A stretch of DNA of 64,000 bases from a virus: the IMG/VR virus record IMGVR_UViG_3300032117_000015, positions 1 to 64,000 of that record; one strand, 5' to 3'. The position numbers were made by a program, and so were the translations under genes. The notes below the pieces were generated by a model. That model saw only the letters and a list, made by a program, of their open reading frames with translations, ran no database searches and was not told the DNA's origin. Of the stretch, positions 8,248-16,476 are shown in pieces. Positions within the stretch are counted from its first letter, which is position 1, and every line of letters begins with the position of its first letter.

Positions 8248-8979
8248 ATGAAAGACTTTTTACAAGATTTAGTTGCACATACACATAGCTTAGGTTTCTT
8301 ACCTTTGGTTAGAATTAGTTCAACTACCAAAGAAACTAAGATTGAAACAATGGCAGAAGATCGTACTGTTATTGTAGATGGCAAGACTCATAATGCTGTA
8401 GACCAATTAGAAGGTACATTCGGTATGCCAAATCTAAATAAACTAGATTTGCATTTAAAGTGTCCAGAATACAAAGAAGGTGCTGGCATTAGTGTTGTTG
8501 TACAGAATCGCAACGGAGAAGATGTGCCAACTGGATTGCACTTTCAAAACGCATTAGGCGATTTTGAAAATGATTATCGTTTTATGAATCAAGAAATCAT
8601 TAACGAAAAAATGAAGAGTGTTAAATTCAAAGGTGCTAACTGGGAAGTAGTGTTTGAACCAAGTGTTGCAAGTATTCAAAAGTTAAAGTATCAAGCGGCC
8701 GCACACACTGAAGAAACTACATTCCAAGTTAAGACTGAAAATGGTAATTTAGTATTCAGTTTCGGTGATGCAAACACACACGCAGGTTCATTTATTTTCC
8801 AATCAGGTATTACTGGTAAACTAAAACAACAATGGGCTTGGCCTGTTGCACAAGTACAAAGCATTTTAAACTTAGCAGGTGACAAAACTATACGTATTGC
8901 AGATGTTGGTGCAATGCAAATTACAGTAGATAGCGGAATCGCTGTTTACAACTATACATTACCAGCACAGAGCAAGTAA
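8248..8979 (+). CDS. 45: probable sliding clamp (gp45-like DNA polymerase processivity factor)
   Basis: A 243-residue protein. I place the start at ATG 8248, which has GGAG six bases upstream; ATG 8236 would be nearly leaderless. The chain has a clamp-like pattern: an N-terminal helix, FGMPNLNKL in the first domain, a middle SVASIQKLKYQ helix and a C-terminal IRIADVGAMQITVDSG..VYNYTLPA ending that recalls PCNA/gp45 beta strands. Size fits T4 gp45 (228 residues). It has its own strong promoter, as expected for a protein needed in excess over polymerase. The identification rests on fold pattern and context next to the polymerase, not on invariant residues. Confidence 0.6.
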   Translation: MKDFLQDLVAHTHSLGFLPLVRISSTTKETKIETMAEDRTVIVDGKTHNAVDQLEGTFGMPNLNKLDLHLKCPEYKEGAGISVVVQNRNGEDVPTGLHFQNALGDFENDYRFMNQEIINEKMKSVKFKGANWEVVFEPSVASIQKLKYQAAAHTEETTFQVKTENGNLVFSFGDANTHAGSFIFQSGITGKLKQQWAWPVAQVQSILNLAGDKTIRIADVGAMQITVDSGIAVYNYTLPAQSK

Positions 8980-9152
8980 TGGACTCGAAAAAACGAAGCA
9001 TGGTAAAGATGGTTAGTTTTAAAATACTAACCATTGCAGTTACTATTCCTATCACTGGACTAGGTACTGCACTAGCCGTACACGCATTAACAACTATTTG
9101 CTTTTATGTGCATGAAAGAGTATGGAACAAAATTAATTGGGGTCAACTTTGA
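8979..9152 (+). CDS. small membrane protein, DUF2061-like
   Basis: A 57-residue protein whose ATG overlaps the clamp stop codon (TAATG). After a basic N-terminus (MDSKKRSMVK) come two hydrophobic stretches around residues 15-30 and 30-43, then the ending HERVWNKINWG, which is characteristic of DUF2061 membrane proteins found in bacteria and phages. It should sit in the host inner membrane with both ends in the cytoplasm. The function of the family is unknown. It is translationally linked to both neighbours. Confidence 0.75.
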   Translation: MDSKKRSMVKMVSFKILTIAVTIPITGLGTALAVHALTTICFYVHERVWNKINWGQL

Positions 9153-10852
9153 ATCGTAACTTAACAGCTACACAAAACGATTACGCATATTTTTTGCCAG
9201 CGACTAGTGGTTTCTATAGTACCTATATAGGTAAACAACGCTATGGAAATTATGTAGATCCTGCAAGAGTGCCGGCTAGTTTTAAAAATGGTGTAGAAAG
9301 TCTTAACTACTTAGAGCCGGATAAAGGTGCATTTTATTATGATCATTGCTTATATTCAGCAGGTCATGCTAATTTAGACTTGACTAAACAGGACGACAGC
9401 GAAGACATGTTTCGCAATAGAGATCGTACAACTAGTTGGGTACTAGGTGATTCAGGTGGATTCCAAATTGGTAAAGGTGTATGGGCCGGAGAATGGAGAG
9501 ATCCCACCGGTCCAGAAGTTGCGGCCAAGTGGGTAGAAGTTAATGCTAAAGGTATCGAACTAGTTCCGCAACTAGATGCTACTGGTAATCCTAAATTAGA
9601 TAAAAATGGTAATCCAAAGATGTCTAAGATAGATCACCCTAAGTTGTATCAAGCACAATTAGATGCGGCACAAAAGAAACGTGAGCAAGTGCTTGCGTGG
9701 ATGGATGCGTTAATGGACTATGGTATGGTGCTTGATATTCCAGCGTGGGTAGCTCGTAGTCCGGATGGTATGAAAGCCACTGGTATTACATCATACGACC
9801 AAGCTGTTAACGCTACAATATACAATAATGAATATTTTATTAAACATCGTACAGGTGCTTGCAAGTTCTTAAACGTTCTGCAAGGGGAAAACCATAGCCA
9901 AGCCGAAGATTGGTATCAAAAGATGAAACATTTTTGCGATCCAACTAAATTCGACAAACCATTTAATGGTTGGGCAATGGGTGGACAAAATATGTGTGAT
10001 GCACACCTTGTTTTAAAAAGGGTCGTGGCATTGAAGTTCGACGGATTACTAGAAAAAGGTCATCAAGACTGGATGCACTTTCTTGGAACTAGTAAATTAG
10101 AGTGGGCGTTACTGCTCACAGACATTCAACGTGCTGTAAGGAAATATCATAATGAAAACTTTACCATATCTTTTGACTGCGCCTCACCGTTCCTTGCAAC
10201 GGCAAACGGACAAATCTACGTTCAAACAGAAATCACAGACAGACAAAAGTGGCTCTACAGAATGTTGCCGTCTATTGACAACAAGAAATACGCCTCTGAC
10301 ACACGACTCTTCCAAGATGCAGTAGTACAAGACGGTCATTTTAAGAACTTTGAAACTAGCCCAGTGATGGACGGTGTTGAAGTTAATAAAATTTGTATCT
10401 ACGGACCTAATGATGTTAATAAATTAGGTAAAATTGGTAAGACAAGTTGGGATAGTTTCACTTATGCTATTATGATGGGTCATAATGTTTGGATGCATAT
10501 TAATGCCGTCCAAGAAGCCAACCGTCAATATGATGCTGGATTATGCCCAACTATGTTAGTTCAAGAAACATTTGATAGATTATATGCTAAAGATGTAATT
10601 GATGCTATTATTGGCGCACCGGATCGCGATACTGCCAATGCTATTATCGATGAATTTAGCAAATTTTGGATGGCTATCCCGGGCACACGAGGTTACACCG
10701 GCAAGAAAACAGTTAACTCAAGTACCAAATACTTCGAATTGTTTGACGAAGAGGATGCAGATACTGTACAATCAGAAGATGAAACAGAATTTTCTGAAGA
10801 CGTTATTGATAAACTTGACGAACTCGAGGCCAGTGTACATGACATTACCTGA
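9149..10852 (+). CDS. dpdA: DpdA-like DNA guanine transglycosylase (TGT family)
   Basis: A 567-residue protein of the queuine tRNA-ribosyltransferase superfamily. The substrate loop is DSGGFQIGKG (residues 101-110) and the second catalytic aspartate lies in SFDCASPF (D343), matching TGT DSGGFQ and DS.DC..P. Phage members of this size act on DNA rather than tRNA, exchanging guanine for a 7-deazaguanine base. FolE, QueE and a QueD-like protein in the same region support this. An insertion near 140-160 and a very acidic C-terminal tail (530-567) are unusual. I choose TTG 9149, which overlaps the preceding TGA; TTG 9137 is the other option, adding four residues. Which DpdA subfamily it belongs to cannot be decided here. 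Confidence 0.8.
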   Translation: MNRNLTATQNDYAYFLPATSGFYSTYIGKQRYGNYVDPARVPASFKNGVESLNYLEPDKGAFYYDHCLYSAGHANLDLTKQDDSEDMFRNRDRTTSWVLGDSGGFQIGKGVWAGEWRDPTGPEVAAKWVEVNAKGIELVPQLDATGNPKLDKNGNPKMSKIDHPKLYQAQLDAAQKKREQVLAWMDALMDYGMVLDIPAWVARSPDGMKATGITSYDQAVNATIYNNEYFIKHRTGACKFLNVLQGENHSQAEDWYQKMKHFCDPTKFDKPFNGWAMGGQNMCDAHLVLKRVVALKFDGLLEKGHQDWMHFLGTSKLEWALLLTDIQRAVRKYHNENFTISFDCASPFLATANGQIYVQTEITDRQKWLYRMLPSIDNKKYASDTRLFQDAVVQDGHFKNFETSPVMDGVEVNKICIYGPNDVNKLGKIGKTSWDSFTYAIMMGHNVWMHINAVQEANRQYDAGLCPTMLVQETFDRLYAKDVIDAIIGAPDRDTANAIIDEFSKFWMAIPGTRGYTGKKTVNSSTKYFELFDEEDADTVQSEDETEFSEDVIDKLDELEASVHDIT

Positions 10853-11090
10853 TGAAAGATACCGAGCAGTAGTAGAGACTCAAAAGTTTTTAGCTGAGAT
10901 CCTTATTACTCCTCGGGTTCCCAAAGCAATTAAAGACCGAGCAAGGGCATGTTTGCGTCACTATCCTAACGAATACGATATGCATCATGCGGCAGGACTA
11001 GCACCAGAAATATTTGCTAAACGCATGGAAGATGTAACACGTATGTTTAAGCAATACGAACAATCAAAGGCAGAAAAGAATGAAAACTAG
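10839..11090 (+). CDS. BPSL0761-family small protein
   Basis: An 83-residue protein beginning MTLPDERYRAV with RVPKAIKDRARACLRHYP in the middle, the typical pattern of the BPSL0761 family (named from Burkholderia). The family has no known function. ATG 10839 lies inside the end of dpdA (14-base overlap), so the two are coupled; the longer frame extending to 10599 is an antisense-free overlap with dpdA and unlikely. Charged and probably helical. The family is mainly seen in beta-proteobacteria, the best host hint in the window. Confidence 0.7.
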   Translation: MTLPDERYRAVVETQKFLAEILITPRVPKAIKDRARACLRHYPNEYDMHHAAGLAPEIFAKRMEDVTRMFKQYEQSKAEKNEN

Positions 11091-11961
11091 TCTTATTGTA
11101 GGTATGGGCATTGGCAACTTATATGCTACTGTACTAGATAAACTCGGACACGGTATTATTACTGTAGATAGCAATCCTTCTAAAGGTGCCGACTTCTTAA
11201 CTGTAGATGCGGCTATCGAAGAATGCCGTATGTTTGATACTGTACATATTTGTACTCCTAATTTTACACACTTTGAAATTGCACGTAAACTTGCTCCAGT
11301 AAGCGATATTGTTTTTATCGAAAAGCCAGGTGTTGCTAGCTCTAATGTATGGGAAACTTTAGTTAAATCATTTCCTAAGACACGCTTCATGATGGTTAAG
11401 AACAATCAGTGGCGTAGTAACATTGCAGAATTAAAAGAATCTGCAAATAAAGCTAAAAGTGTAAACATTGAATGGACTAGAAAGAACTGTATTCCTAGCC
11501 CCGGTAGTTGGTTTACTACACGCGAATTAGCGTTCGGCGGTGTTAGTCGTGATTTAATGCCACACTTGTTGAGCCTGTATATTGCTATGAACCCCAATTG
11601 GCGTAACGATCAAGTAAACGGGCAGGGCGCACAGATGATGTGGGAATTAAAAGACATCGACAGCACTGAATATGGTGTTGTTAATCCAAACGGTACATAT
11701 GATGTAGATGATAAATGCCACATTGACTTTGGTAATAAATGGCATTGTAGTGCTAATTGGCGTAGCATGAGCTATGAAAATAGTGCCATCGAATTTATAA
11801 TGCAAAATAACACAGTAGAACGTTTTGAATTAGGATGGTGTCCAGAGGATGCTTACCTAAATATGATTAAAGATGCTGTTGAAAACCTAAATAATAACGA
11901 CTTCTGGCAAGAACAACTAGAACAAGATATATGGATACACAAACGAATCGAAGTTTTATGA
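11080..11961 (+). CDS. Gfo/Idh/MocA-family oxidoreductase
   Basis: A 293-residue NAD(P)-dependent oxidoreductase. The N-terminal Rossmann motif is GMGIGN (8-13), HICTPNFTH (57-64) forms the next strand-loop, and EKPG (81-84) is the family's signature lysine motif. The C-terminal half (from about 110) fits the substrate-binding alpha/beta domain. The family oxidises or reduces sugars, inositols and sugar nucleotides. It overlaps the preceding gene by 11 bases and the following zinc dehydrogenase by four (ATGA), so the two dehydrogenases are likely made together and may act in sequence. Substrate unknown. Confidence 0.75.
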   Translation: MKTSLIVGMGIGNLYATVLDKLGHGIITVDSNPSKGADFLTVDAAIEECRMFDTVHICTPNFTHFEIARKLAPVSDIVFIEKPGVASSNVWETLVKSFPKTRFMMVKNNQWRSNIAELKESANKAKSVNIEWTRKNCIPSPGSWFTTRELAFGGVSRDLMPHLLSLYIAMNPNWRNDQVNGQGAQMMWELKDIDSTEYGVVNPNGTYDVDDKCHIDFGNKWHCSANWRSMSYENSAIEFIMQNNTVERFELGWCPEDAYLNMIKDAVENLNNNDFWQEQLEQDIWIHKRIEVL

Positions 11962-12863
11962 TGGTCAAATGCTTACAAACTGTTAGCGATGGCGTATTTA
12001 AAGAAGTAGATTATGCCAAACCTGATATAGCGTTTAACGAGATCGAAGTTAAAGCAGTTATGACTGGTGTTTGTCGCAGTGACATCGACATGATGTTAGG
12101 CGACTTTGGTCCGTTGCCATTACACATGCAAGGTCACGAAGGCATTGGTCAAGTAACAAAGATCGGGTCGCAAGTGAATAACGTTAATATCGGTGACTTT
12201 GTTGCTACACGTGGTGAACCTGCGTATGCAGACTATTACAATGTTAAAGAAGATGAGTATGTCAGAGTACCAAAAGCCGAACCTAAGTATATTTTAGAAC
12301 CAGTAGCTTGCGGTATTAACCTTATTAATCAAGCAAAAGACCAAATTGAACATAGACAAGGTCGTGGTGAAAACACACGTATGCTAATTATTGGTAGTGG
12401 TTTCCTTGCGTGGGTTGCGTATCATACTATGCGCTTAAATGGCTACATATATCACGTAGATGTGCTAGGACATAGTAATAAAGAGCTTTGGCAAGACAAG
12501 TTATTGCCCAGTACTATCGAAAACTATGATGTAGTTATCGACCTTAGCGGTAATTTTGAACTAGGCCCACAGATTAACCTAAATAACAATGCCTTAATAA
12601 TCGACGGTGTCGGTAAGGCTGTATCAAAACAAGAGGCACAAGTCCAACTTTGGAAAGCTGTTACCACTATCAAACCAAGCCCACGTAATCCTCAGTTTAT
12701 CGATTGCATGTATATGGCAAAATATTGGATTGAAAAAGGCTATCTAGAGGTTGATTCCTTCTGGACAAAGTGTTACAATCGTACTACAGAATGGGAACAA
12801 GCGTTTGCGGACGGCGTTAATCGTCCGAGTGGTTATAGCAGAGGTTATATTAAATGGGATTAA
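11958..12863 (+). CDS. medium-chain dehydrogenase/reductase (zinc alcohol dehydrogenase-like)
   Basis: A 301-residue protein. I start at ATG 11958, in an ATGA overlap with the preceding gene. The catalytic zinc motif is GVCRSDID (C39) and GHEGIG follows (H60, E61); V..GD.V..R gives the usual beta turn. The structural-zinc four-Cys loop of classical alcohol dehydrogenases is absent, as in many sugar dehydrogenases. The nucleotide-binding part (around 135-145, IIGSGFLA) is short. The pairing with a Gfo/Idh protein suggests a small sugar or cyclitol conversion pathway, whose product might feed glycosylation of DNA or virion. That role is inferred only from neighbourhood. Confidence 0.75.
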   Translation: MMVKCLQTVSDGVFKEVDYAKPDIAFNEIEVKAVMTGVCRSDIDMMLGDFGPLPLHMQGHEGIGQVTKIGSQVNNVNIGDFVATRGEPAYADYYNVKEDEYVRVPKAEPKYILEPVACGINLINQAKDQIEHRQGRGENTRMLIIGSGFLAWVAYHTMRLNGYIYHVDVLGHSNKELWQDKLLPSTIENYDVVIDLSGNFELGPQINLNNNALIIDGVGKAVSKQEAQVQLWKAVTTIKPSPRNPQFIDCMYMAKYWIEKGYLEVDSFWTKCYNRTTEWEQAFADGVNRPSGYSRGYIKWD

Positions 12864-13381
12864 ACACTGACGAAAGACAAAACATTGTCTATTTTACAGG
12901 TTATGAAGTAGAGCATACTATTTGTCATGGTATGTATACACTATTTGTGGTAGGTACCCCTCCTTTAGAAGAAATTCTAATGCATGCAACTTGCGGTTCA
13001 GATAAAGTTACACACATTTACTTTGGCACTAGTCAGAGTTTTAATCCAAAATCTATTTCACAAGAAGAATATAAAGCGTGGGATGAAGTTATTATCGGTT
13101 GTTTAAAGAAAGACTTTTGGGTAACGCTAGACTTTGGCGTTGAACACATCGAAGGTGTTTTAGAATCTGCTTATAATGAATATCCTCGCTTTGTTCCTAT
13201 GATTAGTGTCAAGCTACCTTACATTAATCAACTTAACTATAACGCCACACTTAAACTAGATGATCGCACTTGGGGTGCTACTAATCCAGGTGTGTGGACT
13301 CATCAACTCCATGATCTAATGCGTATGGACAAATATACGCACTGGGATCAATATACACAAGATACACCACATGATTATTAA
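12854..13381 (+). CDS. conserved phage protein of unknown function next to the QueD-like gene
   Basis: A 175-residue soluble protein without a signal or membrane segment. Notable motifs are FTGYEVEHT near the N-terminus, THIYFGTSQSF around 54-64, VTLDFGVEHIEG and a Trp-rich ending (WGATNPGVWTHQLHDL). I do not recognise a catalytic family. Overlap by ten bases with the zinc dehydrogenase upstream and 11 bases with the QueD-like gene downstream shows translational coupling, so a role in the deazaguanine pathway (for instance a missing late step) is an attractive guess, not a finding. Confidence 0.7.
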   Translation: MGLNTDERQNIVYFTGYEVEHTICHGMYTLFVVGTPPLEEILMHATCGSDKVTHIYFGTSQSFNPKSISQEEYKAWDEVIIGCLKKDFWVTLDFGVEHIEGVLESAYNEYPRFVPMISVKLPYINQLNYNATLKLDDRTWGATNPGVWTHQLHDLMRMDKYTHWDQYTQDTPHDY

Positions 13382-13760
13382 ACAAGACATCCGTCCTTTA
13401 AAGATGATTTGGGTTACCTTTCAGAAAGAAGGTATGCACAAATATCCGGCCGCACTTACAGATCCAACACTTGCAACAGGTGATGAATATGATGTAAGTT
13501 TTCTAGGCTATCCGCATCGTCACATATTCCATTTTAAAGTATGGATTAGTGTTACACACGATGATCGCGATATCGAATTTATTCAGTTTAAACGCTGGTT
13601 GGAAAATCTGTACAAAGAAGGTACACTCCAACTAGACTACAAGAGTTGCGAAATGATGTCAGGTGATTTATATGACAGCATTTCCAATAAGTATCCAGGC
13701 CGCGAGGTGTGGATTGAAGTCTCCGAAGATGGAGAAAATGGTTCATTTATCAAATATTAA
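13371..13760 (+). CDS. queD: QueD-like T-fold protein (6-carboxytetrahydropterin synthase-like), divergent
   Basis: A 129-residue protein whose layout fits the QueD/PTPS T-fold. F17..H23 (TFQKEGMH) corresponds to the first zinc ligand, H49 and H51 (YPHRHIFHF) to the HGH pair, DIEFIQFKRWL (67-77) to the DF..LK helix, and IEVSEDGENG (115-124) to the pterin-binding glutamate strand. QueD converts dihydroneopterin triphosphate to CPH4, the step between FolE and QueE, both encoded nearby. The catalytic Cys normally four residues before HGH is absent (Leu here), though C93 is present. So it may be a functional variant or a T-fold paralogue acting elsewhere in the pathway. Assignment is by pattern only. 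Confidence 0.55.
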   Translation: MIIKQDIRPLKMIWVTFQKEGMHKYPAALTDPTLATGDEYDVSFLGYPHRHIFHFKVWISVTHDDRDIEFIQFKRWLENLYKEGTLQLDYKSCEMMSGDLYDSISNKYPGREVWIEVSEDGENGSFIKY

Positions 13761-13774
13761 AACAAGAGGCTACA

Positions 13775-14032
13775 ATGGCTAAAAATTACAAAGACTATTC
13801 TTATTTCGAAAACCGTCCAGATGTTGTTAAAATCTTCGATGATTTAGATTCATTCCGCGATTGGTGTCGTTTAGAGATGGCTCCATTTGACGAAGCTCAC
13901 CTGTACAACAGAGAAAGCTGGGCATGGAGAAACTTTGAAAAATCACGTCGTCCTAAGAAGCCGTTCACAGGCGAACGCAAACCTTACTTAGGCAAAAACC
14001 CACGTTACAACAATGACCGTATTTCTAATTGA
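13775..14032 (+). CDS. conserved small basic phage protein
   Basis: An 85-residue protein with a good ribosome binding site (AGAGG). It has a central aromatic stretch (YNRESWAWRNF) and a basic, proline-rich C-terminus (SRRPKKPFTGERKPY) suited to nucleic acid binding. No family function is known to me. It overlaps the glycosyltransferase gene by 20 bases. Confidence 0.7.
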   Translation: MAKNYKDYSYFENRPDVVKIFDDLDSFRDWCRLEMAPFDEAHLYNRESWAWRNFEKSRRPKKPFTGERKPYLGKNPRYNNDRISN

Positions 14033-15080
14033 TCTAGAAGCAGTTGAGACAAGGTACACTGGCGAATGGAAACGCCATGTACCTGCTCTTTTACGAAAGG
14101 AAGGACACAATGTTCAAATTATATCTGGTCCTACGGATATTCCTCAAGCTACTACTCCTGGTGCCTTTCTTAATTTTGGTGGTACCAATATTTACAAGTC
14201 TAGTCAAGTTGAGCAAATGGGCCGTTTATTTTGTAACGGATCCGTTCATCCCGGTGATCACTTTATCTTTACTGATGCTTGGCACCCTGGTATCATAAAC
14301 TTAAAGTACATGAGTGAGTTACTGGGCATTCCAGTAACAACACATGGCTTATGGCATGCTGGCAGTTATGATCCTCAAGACTTTCTCGGACGCTTAGTCG
14401 GAGATAAGCCTTGGGTAAGATATGCCGAACAAAGTTTCTATCACGCATTTGATCACAACTACTTTGCTACAACATTCCATATTGAAATGTTTGGTAAGAA
14501 TTTACTAGGCAAAGGAGGTTATGTTCCAGAAGCTAATGTAACTAAGAAAGTTGTTCGCACAGGTTGGCCAATGGAGTATATGGACGATACATTAACCATG
14601 TATAAGAATATGCCCAAACGTGACCTTATTCTTTTCCCCCATCGCATCGCGCCCGAGAAGCAAGTTGAGATTTTTCGAGACTTAGCTACACACTTACCGC
14701 AGTATGAATTTGTAGTGTGTCAGGATCAACAGCTAACAAAAAATGAATATCATAACTTGTTAGGCGAAGCGAAGATGGTGTTTAGTGCTAACTTACAAGA
14801 AACTTTAGGCATTAGTTGCTATGAAGGTGCGGTAGTTGATGCTATTCCACTAGTGCCTGATAGATTAAGTTATACAGAAATGTATTACGACACATTCAAA
14901 TATCCAAGTAAATGGACAGAAGATTTTAATGCTTATAATGTATTTAGACCAGACTTGTGTGGAAAGATTATACAATTAATGGATAACTATCAAAGCATGA
15001 TTCCTTCTGTTAGAAAACAAGCAAAGGATCTACATGAGTACTTCTTCAGTGCCAGTGAATTACTATCAAACATCAAGTGA
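14013..15080 (+). CDS. GT-B fold glycosyltransferase
   Basis: A 355-residue protein. The C-terminal half has the classic GT-B/GT4 order: LFPHRIAPEKQ (phosphate-contacting loop, about 207-217), a strand EFVVCQDQ, and the EAKMVFSANLQETLGISCYEGAVVD region, whose E..G.S..EA-like pattern binds the sugar nucleotide. The N-terminal half begins FLIDLEAVETRYTGEW and has GLWHAGSYD. T4-like phages use GT-B enzymes to glucosylate DNA; others decorate virion proteins. Here it lies within the modification-gene region and overlaps the following structural-type gene by 47 bases. Acceptor unknown. Confidence 0.75.
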   Translation: MTVFLIDLEAVETRYTGEWKRHVPALLRKEGHNVQIISGPTDIPQATTPGAFLNFGGTNIYKSSQVEQMGRLFCNGSVHPGDHFIFTDAWHPGIINLKYMSELLGIPVTTHGLWHAGSYDPQDFLGRLVGDKPWVRYAEQSFYHAFDHNYFATTFHIEMFGKNLLGKGGYVPEANVTKKVVRTGWPMEYMDDTLTMYKNMPKRDLILFPHRIAPEKQVEIFRDLATHLPQYEFVVCQDQQLTKNEYHNLLGEAKMVFSANLQETLGISCYEGAVVDAIPLVPDRLSYTEMYYDTFKYPSKWTEDFNAYNVFRPDLCGKIIQLMDNYQSMIPSVRKQAKDLHEYFFSASELLSNIK

Positions 15081-15447
15081 CGACGTGGGCATAATAGCAC
15101 AAGATATATGTTCGCTTGATAATATTACCATTTCCAATGGCGGTAGTAGTTATTATATTTCAAATCCAGGCGCATTAACTGGAACTATTGGATCGGGATT
15201 GACGTACTCCACTGGAAGTGTTACTATAGCCAGTGGTGCATCAATTTCAATCGCAGATATTAAAGTATCAGATTTTACATGGAAAATGCCGGAAGAGTTT
15301 GTAGATAGTTTTCCAGACTATGACCGTGTACAAAAGATGTGTGAAGAATATCCCGGATTGAAAATAGCATACGAAAAATTTGTAACAACTTATAAACTAG
15401 TGAAAGACCACTATGACACTCCAGAAGATCAAAGACCAATTCCTTAA
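15034..15447 (+). CDS. small mosaic phage protein with Gly/Ser/Thr-rich N-terminus
   Basis: A 137-residue protein with an AAGGAT ribosome binding site. Residues 1-75 are rich in Gly, Ser, Thr and Ile, like a beta-stranded virion module (GSGLTYSTGSVTIASGAS). Residues 80-137 form a charged helical domain (MPEEFVDSFPDYDRVQKMC). The same two-part build recurs in the protein at 15855, with a different C-terminal domain. This suggests minor virion proteins, but they sit in the middle of metabolic genes. Function unknown. Confidence 0.6.
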   Translation: MSTSSVPVNYYQTSSDDVGIIAQDICSLDNITISNGGSSYYISNPGALTGTIGSGLTYSTGSVTIASGASISIADIKVSDFTWKMPEEFVDSFPDYDRVQKMCEEYPGLKIAYEKFVTTYKLVKDHYDTPEDQRPIP

Positions 15448-15937
15448 TTTCTTAGACAAGCACGGACGCAAACGTGTCGTTTTAGACAGACAAAGTAAAG
15501 AACCATATTTGGAACGTTATTATCTTTTCCTGAAAGATCGTAAATCATTTCCATTTAATATTTTCTTACATAAATTTTTAAAAGGCGATCCTGGCGATGT
15601 ACACGATCACCCATGGCCATATGCTACCTTAATCTTAAAAGGTGGATATTGGGAATGGACACCTTTATTCAATTCCGATGGTCTCCAAGTCGGAGAAAAA
15701 GCACAATGGCGTGGCCCTGGCCACTTTAGATTTTGTAAATCTAATAGCTATCACCGCATTGAATTAGAAGACGGTGTTACGCCTTGGACCTTGTTTATGC
15801 CTGGTCCACAAAAACGGGAATGGGGCTTTCTCGTAAAAAATAAATGGATACACAATGGCGATTATATCGAATCCCGTAGTAAACCTACCGTACCCGCAAG
15901 GGTTGTCGGGACAGGTGTTAACGGCGTCCGGTTCTAA
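15413..15937 (+). CDS. cupin-fold protein
   Basis: A 174-residue protein. The metal-binding cupin motif 1 is GDVHDHPWPYATLILKGGYWE with H64 and H66, and motif 2 contributes H114 (SNSYHRIEL) followed by GVTPWTLFMPGP. The fold resembles cysteine dioxygenase-like and aspartyl/asparaginyl-type cupins, so it should bind Fe or another divalent metal and may be a dioxygenase. Substrate unknown. It overlaps the genes on both sides by 35 and 83 bases, the longer being unusual. Confidence 0.7.
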   Translation: MTLQKIKDQFLNFLDKHGRKRVVLDRQSKEPYLERYYLFLKDRKSFPFNIFLHKFLKGDPGDVHDHPWPYATLILKGGYWEWTPLFNSDGLQVGEKAQWRGPGHFRFCKSNSYHRIELEDGVTPWTLFMPGPQKREWGFLVKNKWIHNGDYIESRSKPTVPARVVGTGVNGVRF

Positions 15938-16259
15938 CGGAACAACAACTGCATGGGCAAATACAAATACCAATTTCAATGATGGTACTAATGCTGTAAT
16001 GACTATTCCCCACGGTAGTAAAACTGTGGAAATAGCCGAGGCGGCAACATTAGATGTTAAAGGTACTGTAAAAATAAACGGAGTTGACTTGGAAGAACGG
16101 TTAAAAACAATTGAAACACTCTTGCAAATTCCAACAAGAGATGTTACAATGGAAGCTGAACATCCAAAGCTCAAAGCATTATACGAAGAGTATATGCATG
16201 AATTGGAAAAATATAAAACATGGCATCGTATTAAAGGAGATAATGATGGAACTACATGA
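15855..16259 (+). CDS. small mosaic phage protein (coiled-coil C-terminus)
   Basis: A 134-residue protein. The N-terminus LPYPQGLSGQVLTASGSNGTTTAW is of a kind common in phage virion proteins (read here in outline), and residues 75-134 (GVDLEERLKTIETLLQIPTRDVTM then charged helix) form a probable coiled coil common in phages. The start ATG 15855 lies 83 bases inside the cupin gene; the well-formed N-terminus makes this overlap believable. Likely a minor virion or tail-associated protein, function unknown. Confidence 0.65.
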   Translation: MAIISNPVVNLPYPQGLSGQVLTASGSNGTTTAWANTNTNFNDGTNAVMTIPHGSKTVEIAEAATLDVKGTVKINGVDLEERLKTIETLLQIPTRDVTMEAEHPKLKALYEEYMHELEKYKTWHRIKGDNDGTT

Positions 16260-16476
16260 ATCAGTTAGAGATACATTTAAAACAATGGTTATCAAAGAAC
16301 ACGAAGGCTTTCGCTTGACTCTTAACAAACATGAAGTACTAAGCCCTAAAGGTTTGTTTAGTATTGATATGGTTCAAGAGTCTCTGAAAGACGGTGAAGT
16401 TGTCGACTCACAAACTTATAACTTCTTTATGACTAAGGAAGAATGTCAAGCATTGGCATACGGACTAACTGCATGA
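16246..16476 (+). CDS. small hypothetical protein
   Basis: A 76-residue protein starting at ATG 16246, six bases after GGAG. Acidic and basic residues alternate; SPKGLFSIDMVQESLKDG in the middle. I do not recognise it. Its stop overlaps the start of the phosphoribosyltransferase (ATGA). Confidence 0.6.
   Translation: MELHESVRDTFKTMVIKEHEGFRLTLNKHEVLSPKGLFSIDMVQESLKDGEVVDSQTYNFFMTKEECQALAYGLTA

Noticed and set aside
10599-10838. Upstream extension of the BPSL0761-like gene
   Set aside because: It lies wholly inside dpdA and has no family resemblance; the typical start MTLPDER is at 10839.
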